Source: Halpernia frigidisoli
GTDB lineage: Bacteria > Bacteroidota > Bacteroidia > Flavobacteriales > Weeksellaceae
Reading direction: 5' to 3'
DNA: 64,000 nt
Assembly: GCF_900113805.1 (NCBI RefSeq)
Contig: NZ_FOQT01000001.1
Location: 848,411 to 912,410, forward strand
Under the pieces are notes generated by a model, which saw only the letters and a program-made list of their open reading frames with translations, ran no database searches and was not told where the DNA came from. Position numbers and translations under genes: made by a program. This document shows positions 41,403 to 50,637 of this stretch, piece after piece (positions within the stretch are counted from its first letter, which is position 1; each line of letters starts with the position of its first letter).

Positions 41403-43247
41403 GTGAATATCCACAACAAAAAAAAGCTCGTCAGCTTTCTTAAATATAAACGTGAGTTTCAAAAATTCGGACTAAAAAAAGTACGGAGCTACGAAATCGT
41501 ACTTCACTGGCTAAGCAATCGTCTGAGCAGAAATCAATTTTTAATTCTTTCCGGTATTTTAGTGGGCTGCACTGCCGGTTTAGCAGGTGTTTTGCTTAAA
41601 ACTTTGGTGCATCAAATTCATTACTGGATCGTTACAAAAGTTCATTTTGAAGATCAGATCTTTTTTTATGTTGTTTTCCCATTTTTAGGAATTGTTCTCA
41701 CCACGCTGATTGTTTTAAGTATTTTTAAAGGAAATGATAGAAAAGGAATTGGCGCAATTTTGTATGAGATTGCTCAAAACTCAAGCGTCGTTTCATCGGT
41801 AAAGATGTATTCTCAAATAATTCAAAGTGCTGTAACAGTGGGTTTGGGTGGTTCCGCAGGATTAGAAAGTCCGATTGCAGTTACAGGTGCGGCGATCGGT
41901 TCAAATTTTGCGCAAACGTACAGATTAGGCTACAAAGAAAGAACTTTACTTCTGGCTGCGGGTGCTTCGGCAGGAATTGCATCGGCTTTTAATGCACCAA
42001 TCGCAGGTATTATGTTTGCTTTTGAAATATTATTGACAGGCGTTGTTTTTTCAGATTTCATTCCGCTTGTTGTAGCAGCTGTTTGTGGCAGTTTATTGTC
42101 CAGAATTTTACTTCAGGAAGATGTTTTATTTAGATTTTATGCGCGCGAGTCTTTTGACTACCACAATATTCCATATTATTTAATTTTAGGTATTGCATCA
42201 GGTTTTTACGCACGATATTTCGTTTTGGTCTTTACAAAAACCGAACATTTTATAAATAAATTTAAATTTTCCCGACTTAGAAAAGCGATGATTGGTGGCG
42301 CGGCGCTTTCATTACTTTGTGTTTTATTACCACCACTTTTTGGTGAAGGTTATGATACGTTGAAATTATTAACTAACGGCGATCCATCAAGTATTATCGA
42401 AAACAGTTTTTTTGGTTATTTAGATTTGGGAAGTTGGACGGTTATCATATTTCTGGCTCTTGTTTGTATTTTAAAAGCATTTGCAACCTCAATCACTATT
42501 TTTAGCGGTGGAAATGGGGGAAGTTTTGCACCATCCCTTTTTGCTGGCGGAACTTTAGGATTTTTATTCGCGATAATCTGTAAACAGTTTGGATTGAGCG
42601 ATGTTCCCACCAGCAATTTGGTTTTAGCTGGAATGGCCGCGGTAATGAGCGGTGTGCTTTACGCACCTTTGACAGCTATTTTTTTAATAGCAGAATCCAG
42701 CCAGGGTTACGATCTTTTTCTTCCTTTAATGATAGTTTCTGTTATTTCTTATTTAATGGCAAGATGGTTTTCCCCGATAAATCCCGATTTAAAACCTATG
42801 GTAGAACAGGGAAAAATTTTCACAAATGAACATGATAATAACCTGATTTATTCTTTGCATTTGCGTGATTTCATCGACTTTCAGTCTCAAACTATAAAAG
42901 CTGACGCGCCTGTTTCTGAATTATTTGAACTGATAAAAAATGGTCATAAAAATATATTTGCCATCGTTGATAATGATAATCGTTTACAGGGCGTTTTAAC
43001 AATGGATGATATTAGACCTTATCTTTTCAATAAAACAGCAGATCTTCCTGTTAATATTCAGCAGATCATGAAAGTTCCGCCAGCGGTGGTTAATTTACGT
43101 CAAAGTGCTGTGGCAATTCTTAAAACTTTTGATGATACCGCTGCATGGCATTTACCGGTTGCTGATGAAGATGATAAATTTGTCGGTTTTATTTCAAAAT
43201 CAAAAATTCTGACGAGTTATCGGGAACTTTTGAAAGATTATTCTTAA
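41403..43247 (+). CDS. ClC-type chloride/proton antiporter with C-terminal CBS pair
   Basis: 614 residues, start GTG at 41403. About 12 membrane segments carry the selectivity elements: GSAGLESPIA (the gating Glu of GREGP is kept as GLESP), AFNAPIAGIMFAFE (the proton-path Glu is kept), and GGNGGSFAPSLFAGG. These two glutamates are present in the transporters, so it should exchange Cl- for H+. The C-terminus (about 490-610) has two CBS domains (AIVDNDNRLQGVLTMDDIRP, then DEDDKFVGFISKSKI), which bind adenosyl ligands and tune activity. Confidence 0.92.
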   Translation: MNIHNKKKLVSFLKYKREFQKFGLKKVRSYEIVLHWLSNRLSRNQFLILSGILVGCTAGLAGVLLKTLVHQIHYWIVTKVHFEDQIFFYVVFPFLGIVLTTLIVLSIFKGNDRKGIGAILYEIAQNSSVVSSVKMYSQIIQSAVTVGLGGSAGLESPIAVTGAAIGSNFAQTYRLGYKERTLLLAAGASAGIASAFNAPIAGIMFAFEILLTGVVFSDFIPLVVAAVCGSLLSRILLQEDVLFRFYARESFDYHNIPYYLILGIASGFYARYFVLVFTKTEHFINKFKFSRLRKAMIGGAALSLLCVLLPPLFGEGYDTLKLLTNGDPSSIIENSFFGYLDLGSWTVIIFLALVCILKAFATSITIFSGGNGGSFAPSLFAGGTLGFLFAIICKQFGLSDVPTSNLVLAGMAAVMSGVLYAPLTAIFLIAESSQGYDLFLPLMIVSVISYLMARWFSPINPDLKPMVEQGKIFTNEHDNNLIYSLHLRDFIDFQSQTIKADAPVSELFELIKNGHKNIFAIVDNDNRLQGVLTMDDIRPYLFNKTADLPVNIQQIMKVPPAVVNLRQSAVAILKTFDDTAAWHLPVADEDDKFVGFISKSKILTSYRELLKDYS

Positions 43248-43323
43248 TTTTTATAAGAAATTTTAAATCTTAAAATAAACAGGTCTCAAATTAAATTATT
43301 TAAAAATCCTGATTAAATTAAAA

Positions 43324-43370
43324 AGAGCCTGACAATAGTTTTTTAATTTTATTATCAGACTCAATTAAAT
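43324..43370 (-). terminator. Imperfect terminator hairpin of the molybdenum hydroxylase operon
   Basis: GAGcCTGAcAATA (43325-43337) pairs with TATTaTCAGaCTC (about 43351-43363) with two internal mismatches, just past the large-subunit stop at 43376 on the minus strand. Confidence 0.5.
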
Positions 43371-43375
43371 TTATT

Positions 43376-45640
43376 TTAAACGGTTTTAATATTCTTTAAA
43401 TATTTCTCCTCAATATCTATCATAAAAGGCTGATTGTAATAGCGTTTATTATTTGCTTTATAAAGCGCATTTGCCAAAGCAGCGATTGCCGGCGGAAAAG
43501 GTGGTTCACCCAGACCGGTTGGATGAACGTCATTTTCAACAAAATGAACTTCCACATCACGTGGCGCATCATTATTTCTCATCAACTGATATGTGTTATA
43601 ATTTTTCTGCTCAGGTTTACCGTTTTTAATAGACAACTGCGTAAAAAGTGCGTGACCAATTCCGTCAACAGTTCCACCTTCTATCATATTTGAAGCTCCT
43701 AACGGATTGACAACTATTCCACAATCAACAGCGCAATATACTTTTTCGATAATTGGTTTTCCGTTGTCCATACGCAATTCCACAATATCCGCGACGTAGC
43801 TGTTATGACAATAGTAAGCAGCAACACCTCTACTAACATTCGGTTTTGGCTTACTCCAATCTGATTTTTCTTTAACTAATTTTAAAACTCCTGCATAACG
43901 TTTTGCATCATAATCATTCTTTTTGCCAACTGGATTTTTAATAGCGCGGTCAAAAAGTTCAAGTCGAAAATCAATCGGATCTTTTCCCGCTGCTTCTGCA
44001 ACTTCATCTAAAAAAGCCTGTTCTACCGCTCCCATAAAATTGGAATCCGGTGCACGGAAAGCTGCTGTCGTAATATTCGAATTAACAGTCCATTCTTCCG
44101 CCAAGTAATTATCAACTGCACCCGCTGGAAAACGGTTTTCATATAAAGGACTATCCGGAATACCACCAACTTTTTGATGATAAGCGATCAGATTATTATT
44201 TTTATCTAAAGCTGCGCGAAAATAAGCCAGGTAAGTTGGGCGATAATTCCCAAAAGTCATGTCATCTTCTCTCGTGTAAATTAATTTTACAGGTTTTTTG
44301 ATTTTTTGAGAAATCAGAGCAGCTTCCAGTAAATAGTGTCCGTAAAGTTTTCTACCAAAACCGCCACCAATACGCGTCATTTGAATATCTACTTGATCTA
44401 AAGTTAAACCCAAACGTCTTGCGACAGATTTTTCCATAAATTCGGGCGTTTGAATAGAACCTTTAAGTTCAGCTTTATTTGCTGTAACGTCAGCATAAAA
44501 ATTAAGCGGTTCCAACGGACTGTGCGCCAAATATGGTGCGGTATAAGTACTTTCAATAATTTTTGCCGCATTTTTAAATGCCGTTTCAGGGTCTCCGTCT
44601 TTCCGAACTTCTTTACTTTTTTCTTTATTTTTAGCGAACATTTGTTCATAATGGCTTTGCGTATTTTCCAAACCAGAAGGTACTTTCGTCACTTTACCAG
44701 GTTTTCCACCCATTCCCTGAGATTTAACTTCATAAGAATCAAAAGGAATCCATTCTGCCGTTATTAATTTTTTTGCTTTCATGATTCTCCAAGTAGAATC
44801 ACCTGTGATCACTATAAATTCAGGAAAAGCAGAAGTATCAAAAGCGCCACGCTCAAAATCTTCAGGATACGCATTTAAAGAAAACACATCAAAAATACCT
44901 TTTGACGCAAGTGCTTCTTTTGCTTCAAAACTTTTCAATTTCATCCCAAAAGCTGGTGGATGAAGTACTGAGGCAAAAACCATATTATCTCCGTAAACAT
45001 CAAGTCCAAACTGTGCTTTTCCGGTTACAATTCCCGGCCCTTCCACATTAAACTGAGGATGTCTGACGATATTAAAATCTTTGATATTCTTTACTTCCAC
45101 TTCTTTTGGAACAGGAATTTTTGCCGCAGCGGAAGCCATTTCACCAAAAGTTGCTTTTTTACCGCTTTTTTTATGAGAAAGAATTCCCATATTAACTTCA
45201 ATTTCTGAATCCGGAACATTCCATGATTTTGCCGCTGCCTGAACTAACATTTTTCTTACGGCAGCTCCAGCCATTCTTAGCGAATCCCAGCTTTCCTTGA
45301 TCGACTGACTTCCGCCAGCCAATTGTCTGGTAAAAATAGCTGTATTTAAAGGTGCCTGAACTACTTTTACGTTTTTCCAGTTTACACCTAATTCTTCAGC
45401 AACGATCATCGGCATAGAAGTTTTTACGTTTTGACCAACCTCCGGGTTTGGTGAAGCTATTGTAACTGTTCCGTCCGTATCAATTTTTATAAAACCATTA
45501 AGTTGAAAACCGCCTTTTATAGTAGGATCTTCTCTTACAACTGCTGAAAGCCAGCTAAATTGCAGCATCAATCCCGCACCACCCAACGCAGATAATTTTA
45601 AAAAAGAGCGTCTATTTAAATGTGTTTGTATTTTTGCCAT
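43376..45640 (-). CDS. Molybdenum hydroxylase large subunit (IorB/xanthine dehydrogenase family)
   Basis: 754 residues. A twin-arginine signal (RRSFLKLSALGGAG) predicts export across the inner membrane with its cofactor. The molybdopterin-binding segments GGGFGRKLYG and GTVDGIGHALFTQL are present, and the catalytic Glu lies in TGLGEPPFPP near the end. This matches the isoquinoline 1-oxidoreductase beta group of the xanthine oxidase family, which hydroxylates N-heterocycles or aldehydes. It is followed upstream by the 2Fe-2S subunit (gap 2 bases) and the cytochrome (28 bases). Its substrate cannot be read from the sequence. Confidence 0.93.
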   Translation of the reverse strand: MAKIQTHLNRRSFLKLSALGGAGLMLQFSWLSAVVREDPTIKGGFQLNGFIKIDTDGTVTIASPNPEVGQNVKTSMPMIVAEELGVNWKNVKVVQAPLNTAIFTRQLAGGSQSIKESWDSLRMAGAAVRKMLVQAAAKSWNVPDSEIEVNMGILSHKKSGKKATFGEMASAAAKIPVPKEVEVKNIKDFNIVRHPQFNVEGPGIVTGKAQFGLDVYGDNMVFASVLHPPAFGMKLKSFEAKEALASKGIFDVFSLNAYPEDFERGAFDTSAFPEFIVITGDSTWRIMKAKKLITAEWIPFDSYEVKSQGMGGKPGKVTKVPSGLENTQSHYEQMFAKNKEKSKEVRKDGDPETAFKNAAKIIESTYTAPYLAHSPLEPLNFYADVTANKAELKGSIQTPEFMEKSVARRLGLTLDQVDIQMTRIGGGFGRKLYGHYLLEAALISQKIKKPVKLIYTREDDMTFGNYRPTYLAYFRAALDKNNNLIAYHQKVGGIPDSPLYENRFPAGAVDNYLAEEWTVNSNITTAAFRAPDSNFMGAVEQAFLDEVAEAAGKDPIDFRLELFDRAIKNPVGKKNDYDAKRYAGVLKLVKEKSDWSKPKPNVSRGVAAYYCHNSYVADIVELRMDNGKPIIEKVYCAVDCGIVVNPLGASNMIEGGTVDGIGHALFTQLSIKNGKPEQKNYNTYQLMRNNDAPRDVEVHFVENDVHPTGLGEPPFPPAIAALANALYKANNKRYYNQPFMIDIEEKYLKNIKTV

Positions 45641-45642
45641 TA

Positions 45643-46101
45643 TTACATTTCTTTTGCGGCGGTTCTAATTGCCCGGTTTATACGTGTATAAGTCGCACAT
45701 CTGCATAAATTCCCATTCATTGCACGTCTTATTTCTTCATCTGAAGGATTTGAATTTTCTTTTAAAAGCGCCGAAGCCGTCATGATCTGACCTGCCTGAC
45801 AATAACCGCATTGCGCGACGTCATGTTCCAGCCAGGCTTTTTGCACCGGGTGATCGCCATTTTTTGAAAGACCTTCTATTGTTGTAATTTTTTTACTTAA
45901 AACTTCACTCACAGGATAAGCGCAAGATCTGATTGCTTTTCCATCTAAATGTACAGTACAAACGCCGCAGTGAGCGATGCCACAACCAAATTTAGTTCCC
46001 AGTAATCTTATATCATCTCTTAAAATCCACAAAAGCGGTGTATCTGAATCAACATCAACTGTATGTTGTTTTCCGTTTATATTTAAATTATATGTTGGCA
46101 T
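45643..46101 (-). CDS. (2Fe-2S) subunit of the molybdenum hydroxylase (IorA-like)
   Basis: 152 residues, the complete two-cluster subunit. The plant-ferredoxin-type cluster uses Cys in GCGIAHCGVCTVHLDG and RSC; the second uses CGYCQAG and CRC in GNLCRCATYTR. It passes electrons from the molybdenum centre towards the cytochrome. There is no signal peptide; it is probably carried through the Tat pathway as a partner of the large subunit. Two bases separate it from that gene. Confidence 0.94.
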   Translation of the reverse strand: MPTYNLNINGKQHTVDVDSDTPLLWILRDDIRLLGTKFGCGIAHCGVCTVHLDGKAIRSCAYPVSEVLSKKITTIEGLSKNGDHPVQKAWLEHDVAQCGYCQAGQIMTASALLKENSNPSDEEIRRAMNGNLCRCATYTRINRAIRTAAKEM

Positions 46102-46129
46102 AATCCAATTATTTTTTTATTTATATTAT

Positions 46130-46768
46130 TTATTTGGCCGGAGCATAAGCACCATTATCGATCCATGTGTACCAAACTTTTGCAAATTCTTCATGAGATA
46201 ATGGCGGCAAAGTTCTGCCACCGCCCATTAGCCAGCCACCTTTTACCAAACCATCTTCAGCATGTTCTCTTAAAGCTTTCATATCTTTTCCGCCGTTTTT
46301 TTTGGGATCAACAAGTTGTATCGCCAGTTCCCTTGCAGATTTTCCCTGAAAAACCATTTTCATATTCATTGGTGGTAAATGCCAGTCAGGATTTCCCGGT
46401 GGCGTATTTTCTCCTGGAACACCTTTCGCAGCGTGACACGTAATACATTGCATTGTTGCAATTCCTTTTCCATCAACACCTCTTTCAGGTAACATATTGT
46501 GGATATGACTGTCATCGCCCTGCAAAGGAATATCTCCGGAAGGATGGCAATTCATACATCTTGGACTCATTAAAACACTGTAAACTTTTTTAAAAGCTTC
46601 AACTGATGCAATACTATCCTTTTTCTGAGATTTTATAATTGAAGAATCTCTGCTGTCAACAGCTGTCATTGTTTTTTCAGTTGTCGCGTAGACAAAAATT
46701 GAAACGCTTAAAATAGAAAAAGCACCAACTTGAAAAAAAATATTCTTTTTTCTTTTATTTATATTCAT
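46130..46768 (-). CDS. Dihaem cytochrome c of the molybdenum hydroxylase
   Basis: 212 residues from the ATG at 46768, chosen because it opens an anchor of the type NKRKKN plus a hydrophobic helix; the frame extends to 46816 but that part adds nothing recognisable. Two haem c sites, CMNCH and CITCH, each sit in a cytochrome-like setting (MNCHPSGDIP, ITCHAAKGVPG). It probably receives electrons from the 2Fe-2S subunit and feeds them into the respiratory chain. Cytochrome partners of this kind are common next to periplasmic Tat-exported IorAB-type enzymes. Confidence 0.85.
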   Translation of the reverse strand: MNINKRKKNIFFQVGAFSILSVSIFVYATTEKTMTAVDSRDSSIIKSQKKDSIASVEAFKKVYSVLMSPRCMNCHPSGDIPLQGDDSHIHNMLPERGVDGKGIATMQCITCHAAKGVPGENTPPGNPDWHLPPMNMKMVFQGKSARELAIQLVDPKKNGGKDMKALREHAEDGLVKGGWLMGGGRTLPPLSHEEFAKVWYTWIDNGAYAPAK

Positions 46769-46935
46769 GTATTTTTTTATTTGAAATTGAACTTTGTGAG
46801 AATTACCAATTGACAAAATTTTTAAACTTTAATTTAAAAAACTATCAATAGGTTTAAATACTATCGTAAATCTAATAAAATAGTAAGAAAATTTACTTAA
46901 CCAAATCCAATTTAGACTCATTCTAAATTCGGAAT

Positions 46936-47811
46936 TTATCTGATTTTTTGAATGATCGGATTAAAGGCTTTTGAAGCAACATTAACAAAATCACCGATAG
47001 AAATATCAACAAGATCAGAATCTTCCGCAATTATTTTTACAAAGTTTTTTTCTATTAAAACGGTGATAATATTCAAAAATCCTTCTTTTTTAATATTAAT
47101 AACTTCACCCGTAAACTGGAATTTTCCACTCACTTTTTTGTTGGAAAATATATCGATTGGTTTTCCATTTTCTTTGATAGAGCCATTTTCCAAAATAAAA
47201 ATTTGATCTGCCATTTTTACAATTTCACTGATTGAATGGCTTACTAAAATAGTGGTCAATTTATATTGTTTGTGAATTTTTAAAACATAATCCTGCAACT
47301 TTAATCTCATTTTAAAATCAAGCGCCGAAAAAGGTTCATCAAGTAATAAAATTTTTGGCTGCCGAACTAAAGTTCTCGCCAATGCCACCCTTTGCTTTTG
47401 TCCGCCGGACAGATTCTCAGGTTTTTTATTTTGCAATTCTTTTAACTCAATTAATGCGATCAATTCATTTACTATCTTTTCATTTTGACCTTTATCCAAA
47501 GCATAAAGTAAATTTTCACGAACAGTCATGTTTGGAAAAAGCGCATGATCCTGAAATAAGAATCCAATATTTCTTTTTTGCGATTTTAAATTAATATTTT
47601 TTTCACTGCTAAATAAAATCGCATCATCAATCAAAATACTACCTTTTTCAGGTTGCATTAATCCGGCAAACATTCTTAGAACGGAAGTTTTTCCTGCACC
47701 GGAATCACCATATAATGTTGTAAATGAACCTTTTTCAATAGTCATTTTAATATCCAGATTCATCATTCCGTTTTCTGAATCTAATTTTTTTTGAAGATTT
47801 AAATTTATCAT
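46936..47811 (-). CDS. modC: Molybdate ABC transporter, ATP-binding subunit ModC
   Basis: 291 residues. Walker A YGDSGAGKTSVLRM, signature LSGGQKQRVALARTLVRQ, Walker B ILLLDEPFSALD and the His switch LVSHS are intact; about 60 C-terminal residues (FQFTGEVINIKKEGFLNI) form a TOBE-like regulatory domain. It powers molybdate import through ModB. Its ATG overlaps the modB stop by 4 bases (ATGA). It is the last gene of the mod operon before the 167-base gap to the cytochrome gene. Confidence 0.93.
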   Translation of the reverse strand: MINLNLQKKLDSENGMMNLDIKMTIEKGSFTTLYGDSGAGKTSVLRMFAGLMQPEKGSILIDDAILFSSEKNINLKSQKRNIGFLFQDHALFPNMTVRENLLYALDKGQNEKIVNELIALIELKELQNKKPENLSGGQKQRVALARTLVRQPKILLLDEPFSALDFKMRLKLQDYVLKIHKQYKLTTILVSHSISEIVKMADQIFILENGSIKENGKPIDIFSNKKVSGKFQFTGEVINIKKEGFLNIITVLIEKNFVKIIAEDSDLVDISIGDFVNVASKAFNPIIQKIR

Positions 47812-48482
47812 TTTGAAATACGGTTTAAATAACCGCCATTTACCAAATAAACAGACAGTAAAATTAGAAACGAAATAATAAAAAGTATGAATGAATAAGT
47901 ATTTGCGGCGGAATAATTCAGCATTTCAACTTCATCATAAATAGCGATGGAAGCTACTTTTGTTTGCCCTGGAATATTGCCACCAATCATTAAAACAACG
48001 CCAAATTCACCGATTGTATGGGCAAATGAAAGTATTATTCCCGTTAACAGCGACGGTTTTATATTTGGTAAAAGAATCTTAAAAAGCGTAGTCGTTTTTG
48101 ATTTTCCCAACATGTATGATGCTTCCGACAGGTTTTTAGATAAATTCGAAAATCCGGATTGAATTGGGTGAACCATAAATGGCAAACTGTAAATGACAGA
48201 TGCGATGACTAAACCCGGAAAAGAAAAAATTAATTTTAAACCAAAATAATTTTCTAACCAGGCTCCGAAAGAATTTGCCGGACTGAAAGCGATCAAAAGG
48301 TAAAACCCCAAAACTGTTGGCGGCAAAACCAAAGGCATACTTACCAAAGTTTCAATGACAGGTTTTATTTTAGATTTAGAATTTGACAGCCAAAATGCAA
48401 GTGGAATTGCCAAAAAAAACAATAAAATTGCCGTTATGAATGCGAGTTTAAAGGTCAAAAATAAAGGTTGCCAATCTATCAT
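47808..48482 (-). CDS. modB: Molybdate ABC transporter, permease subunit ModB
   Basis: 224 residues with five membrane helices. The family loop MPLVLPPTVLGFYLL and the EAA motif (LSEASYMLGKSKTTTLFKI, then LPNIKPSLLTG) are present, followed by FAHTIGEFGVVLMIGGNIPG, a strong ModB mark. It forms the membrane channel for molybdate. The ATG overlaps the stop of the di-Mop gene by 4 bases, and its own stop overlaps the start of modC by 4 bases, so the three are translationally coupled. Confidence 0.95.
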   Translation of the reverse strand: MIDWQPLFLTFKLAFITAILLFFLAIPLAFWLSNSKSKIKPVIETLVSMPLVLPPTVLGFYLLIAFSPANSFGAWLENYFGLKLIFSFPGLVIASVIYSLPFMVHPIQSGFSNLSKNLSEASYMLGKSKTTTLFKILLPNIKPSLLTGIILSFAHTIGEFGVVLMIGGNIPGQTKVASIAIYDEVEMLNYSAANTYSFILFIISFLILLSVYLVNGGYLNRISK

Positions 48483-48877
48483 TCGGAGATCATTATTTCA
48501 TTTGTTTTGATAAGCGCTGTTACTTTATCACCAATTTTAAGTTGAAGTTGTTCTACCGCAAATGTCGTAATAATTGATTTTACAAAGCCAATTTCGGTTT
48601 TTATTTCAACTTTACTTAGAAGAACATCTTTTTCAATATTAGAAATAATGCCGGAAATTTTATTCTGCATACTTATAAAATCTACATTTCTCTTCGCAAG
48701 AACGACTTCAGTTTCTTTAAAATAAAGATTTACCGATTGATTTTCTTTTAAATAATCTGCAGTTTCCGGGGTTTCCAGCAAAATGGTTTTAAATAAAACA
48801 TCGTCCACAAGAATTTGCACCAAAGACAAACTTTCTGAACTTTCAATTTTAGTAATTTTTCCCTGAAATGTGTTCAT
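48479..48877 (-). CDS. Di-Mop/TOBE molybdate-binding protein
   Basis: 132 residues made of two tandem TOBE/Mop-type repeats of about 65 residues: the first begins GKITKIESSESLSLVQILVD and the second begins ISGIISNIEKDVLLSKVEIK, each ending in a beta strand with Val-Leu or Ile-Met. Such proteins bind molybdate or tungstate in the cytoplasm and act as storage or sensor. It lies between modA and modB and overlaps modB by 4 bases. No separate ModE-like helix-turn-helix protein is near, so regulation may be direct. Confidence 0.8.
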   Translation of the reverse strand: MNTFQGKITKIESSESLSLVQILVDDVLFKTILLETPETADYLKENQSVNLYFKETEVVLAKRNVDFISMQNKISGIISNIEKDVLLSKVEIKTEIGFVKSIITTFAVEQLQLKIGDKVTALIKTNEIMISE

Positions 48878-48885
48878 TTAAATTT

Positions 48886-49635
48886 TTATTTATAACCGTA
48901 ATTTACCATAATTTTGTTTGCATCAGGAGAAAATAAGAAGTCATAGAATTTTTGTGCATCTGCATTTTCGGCATTTTTATGCTTTATTACAACAACGCCT
49001 TGCGCAATTGGCGAATAATCACTTTCATTAACATCGATCCAGCTTCCTTTTCCTTTCATTTCAGGTGATAAAACTACAGATTTTGCAGTAAAACCAATTT
49101 CTGCCGCTCTTGAAATTATAAATTGATTGGTTTGAGAAATACTTTCCCCGAAAACAAGCTTATTTTTTATAACATCGTAAAGTTTCATTTTTTCCAAAAC
49201 TTCCACCGTTGCCTTTCCATACGGCGCTAATTTTGGATTTGCAACTGCAATATGTTTAATTTTATCTGTTGTCAAAATATCAAATGATGGTTTTACATCT
49301 TTATTAATTGACCACATGACTAATTTTCCGTAAGCGTAAATTTCTGGTTTTTTAATCGTAAATCCAGCTTTGTAAAGTTCTTCTGGATACTTCATATCTG
49401 CAGAAATAAAAATATCAACTGGTGCATTTTGCTGTATTTGCGCGGTTAATTTGCCTGAAGAACCAACATTTGTTTCACATTGAATACCTGAAATTTCTGT
49501 GAATTTTTTAATTAAATCTTTCATGGCGAACTGCATATTGGCGGCAACTGCAATGTTTAATTTTTTAGTTTCCTTCTCCTTACAGGAAAAAATTACAAAA
49601 AAAACTGCTAGAAAAAGAGGAAGTAATTTCTTCAT
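48886..49635 (-). CDS. modA: Molybdate-binding periplasmic protein ModA
   Basis: 249 residues. A lipoprotein signal (LFLAVFFVIFSCKEKE) anchors it. The body has the ModA pattern: LNIAVAANMQFAMKDLIKKF, TNVGSSGKLTAQIQQNAPVD and IFISADMKYPEELYKAG near the start, VFGESISQTNQFIISRAAE and KSVVLSPEM later. It captures molybdate (or tungstate) and passes it to ModBC. Eight bases separate it from the di-Mop gene and 7 from the DUF2490 gene. Confidence 0.95.
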   Translation of the reverse strand: MKKLLPLFLAVFFVIFSCKEKETKKLNIAVAANMQFAMKDLIKKFTEISGIQCETNVGSSGKLTAQIQQNAPVDIFISADMKYPEELYKAGFTIKKPEIYAYGKLVMWSINKDVKPSFDILTTDKIKHIAVANPKLAPYGKATVEVLEKMKLYDVIKNKLVFGESISQTNQFIISRAAEIGFTAKSVVLSPEMKGKGSWIDVNESDYSPIAQGVVVIKHKNAENADAQKFYDFLFSPDANKIMVNYGYK

Positions 49636-49642
49636 TTTAAAA

Positions 49643-50398
49643 TTATTTTGATTTAGAAATATTAATTTTTTGTGTTACACCCAGCCAAATTATATTAGCT
49701 TGATTGTAAGTTCCAACTGTTTTGGTCGAAGCAAACTGATTATTATAGGTTAAAGATGCTGAAAAATTTTTGTCTAAAGTAACGATCGTTCCAATGAGCA
49801 GGCGGTTTTGATCAAAAACATTACTTACAATCTCCTTTCCTGCATTGATCATAATTTCATCTCCAACACTCAATGCAACATTTTTTGTTGGATCTGTCGA
49901 AGATAATTTAAAAACTGGAACAGTAAATAATAATCTGTAGCGAAACCTAAAATTAAAATCACTTCCAGATTTGATTTTATCGTCAACTACAGGGTTAAAA
50001 AAACGTTCTTCTAATCTAAACCTGTGCTGAATTGTTACCGGCTTATAAATAGTGCTCATATTAAATTCCTGATATGGCCGAAATTCTACCCTGTTTATTT
50101 TTCCAGAATTGTCATAAAATCCCAAATGAGCAAAACCGGCACCTACAGCCATACTGCTATTAAGTTTGTAATAAATTCCCGTTCTCACAATATATTGCGA
50201 ACTATTTTCAAGATCATTTTTCCAGCGAAAGCCGCCGTCTGTGAAGAGCGTCCATTTATCGTTGAATTTTAATTGAGTGTAATATTGGATCCACTGTTGG
50301 TTTTCCCGGTTAACTTTTTTTTCCTGAGCAAAACTTTTTAATCCAACGAGAAAAGATACCAAAATTATCATTCTTTTAAACATAACAGTAAACTTCAT
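49643..50398 (-). CDS. DUF2490 outer-membrane beta-barrel protein
   Basis: 251 residues. A signal peptide (MIILVSFLVGLKSFAQ) is followed by an antiparallel beta barrel pattern (QWIQYYTQLKFNDKWTLFTD, GIYYKLNSSMAVGAGFAHLG) ending with FSASLTYNNQFA and a final Trp-rich strand, which fits the DUF2490 family of Bacteroidota. The function is unknown. It is the first gene of the mod operon, so it may be an outer-membrane pore for the oxyanion; this is inference. The start could be at 50398 or 50383; both keep the signal peptide. Confidence 0.75.
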   Translation of the reverse strand: MKFTVMFKRMIILVSFLVGLKSFAQEKKVNRENQQWIQYYTQLKFNDKWTLFTDGGFRWKNDLENSSQYIVRTGIYYKLNSSMAVGAGFAHLGFYDNSGKINRVEFRPYQEFNMSTIYKPVTIQHRFRLEERFFNPVVDDKIKSGSDFNFRFRYRLLFTVPVFKLSSTDPTKNVALSVGDEIMINAGKEIVSNVFDQNRLLIGTIVTLDKNFSASLTYNNQFASTKTVGTYNQANIIWLGVTQKINISKSK

Positions 50399-50637
50399 TT
50401 GTATTTTATATTGGTTTTGTGGCTTTAAAAATACTCAAAAAGTTAAAAATATTTTATTTTGAATTTACTAAATATAAAAACATAGATTTTTTTCGTCAAT
50501 AATATTTAAATTCTCACATCATTCAAGCTATAATTTTACATTATTAAAAATTAAAATGGAAATATTTTCTTATAAAGTAAAACAATACCAATTAATTATA
50601 GTATTTTTATTAAATTAGGTTTTTAAAAAAAATTGTT

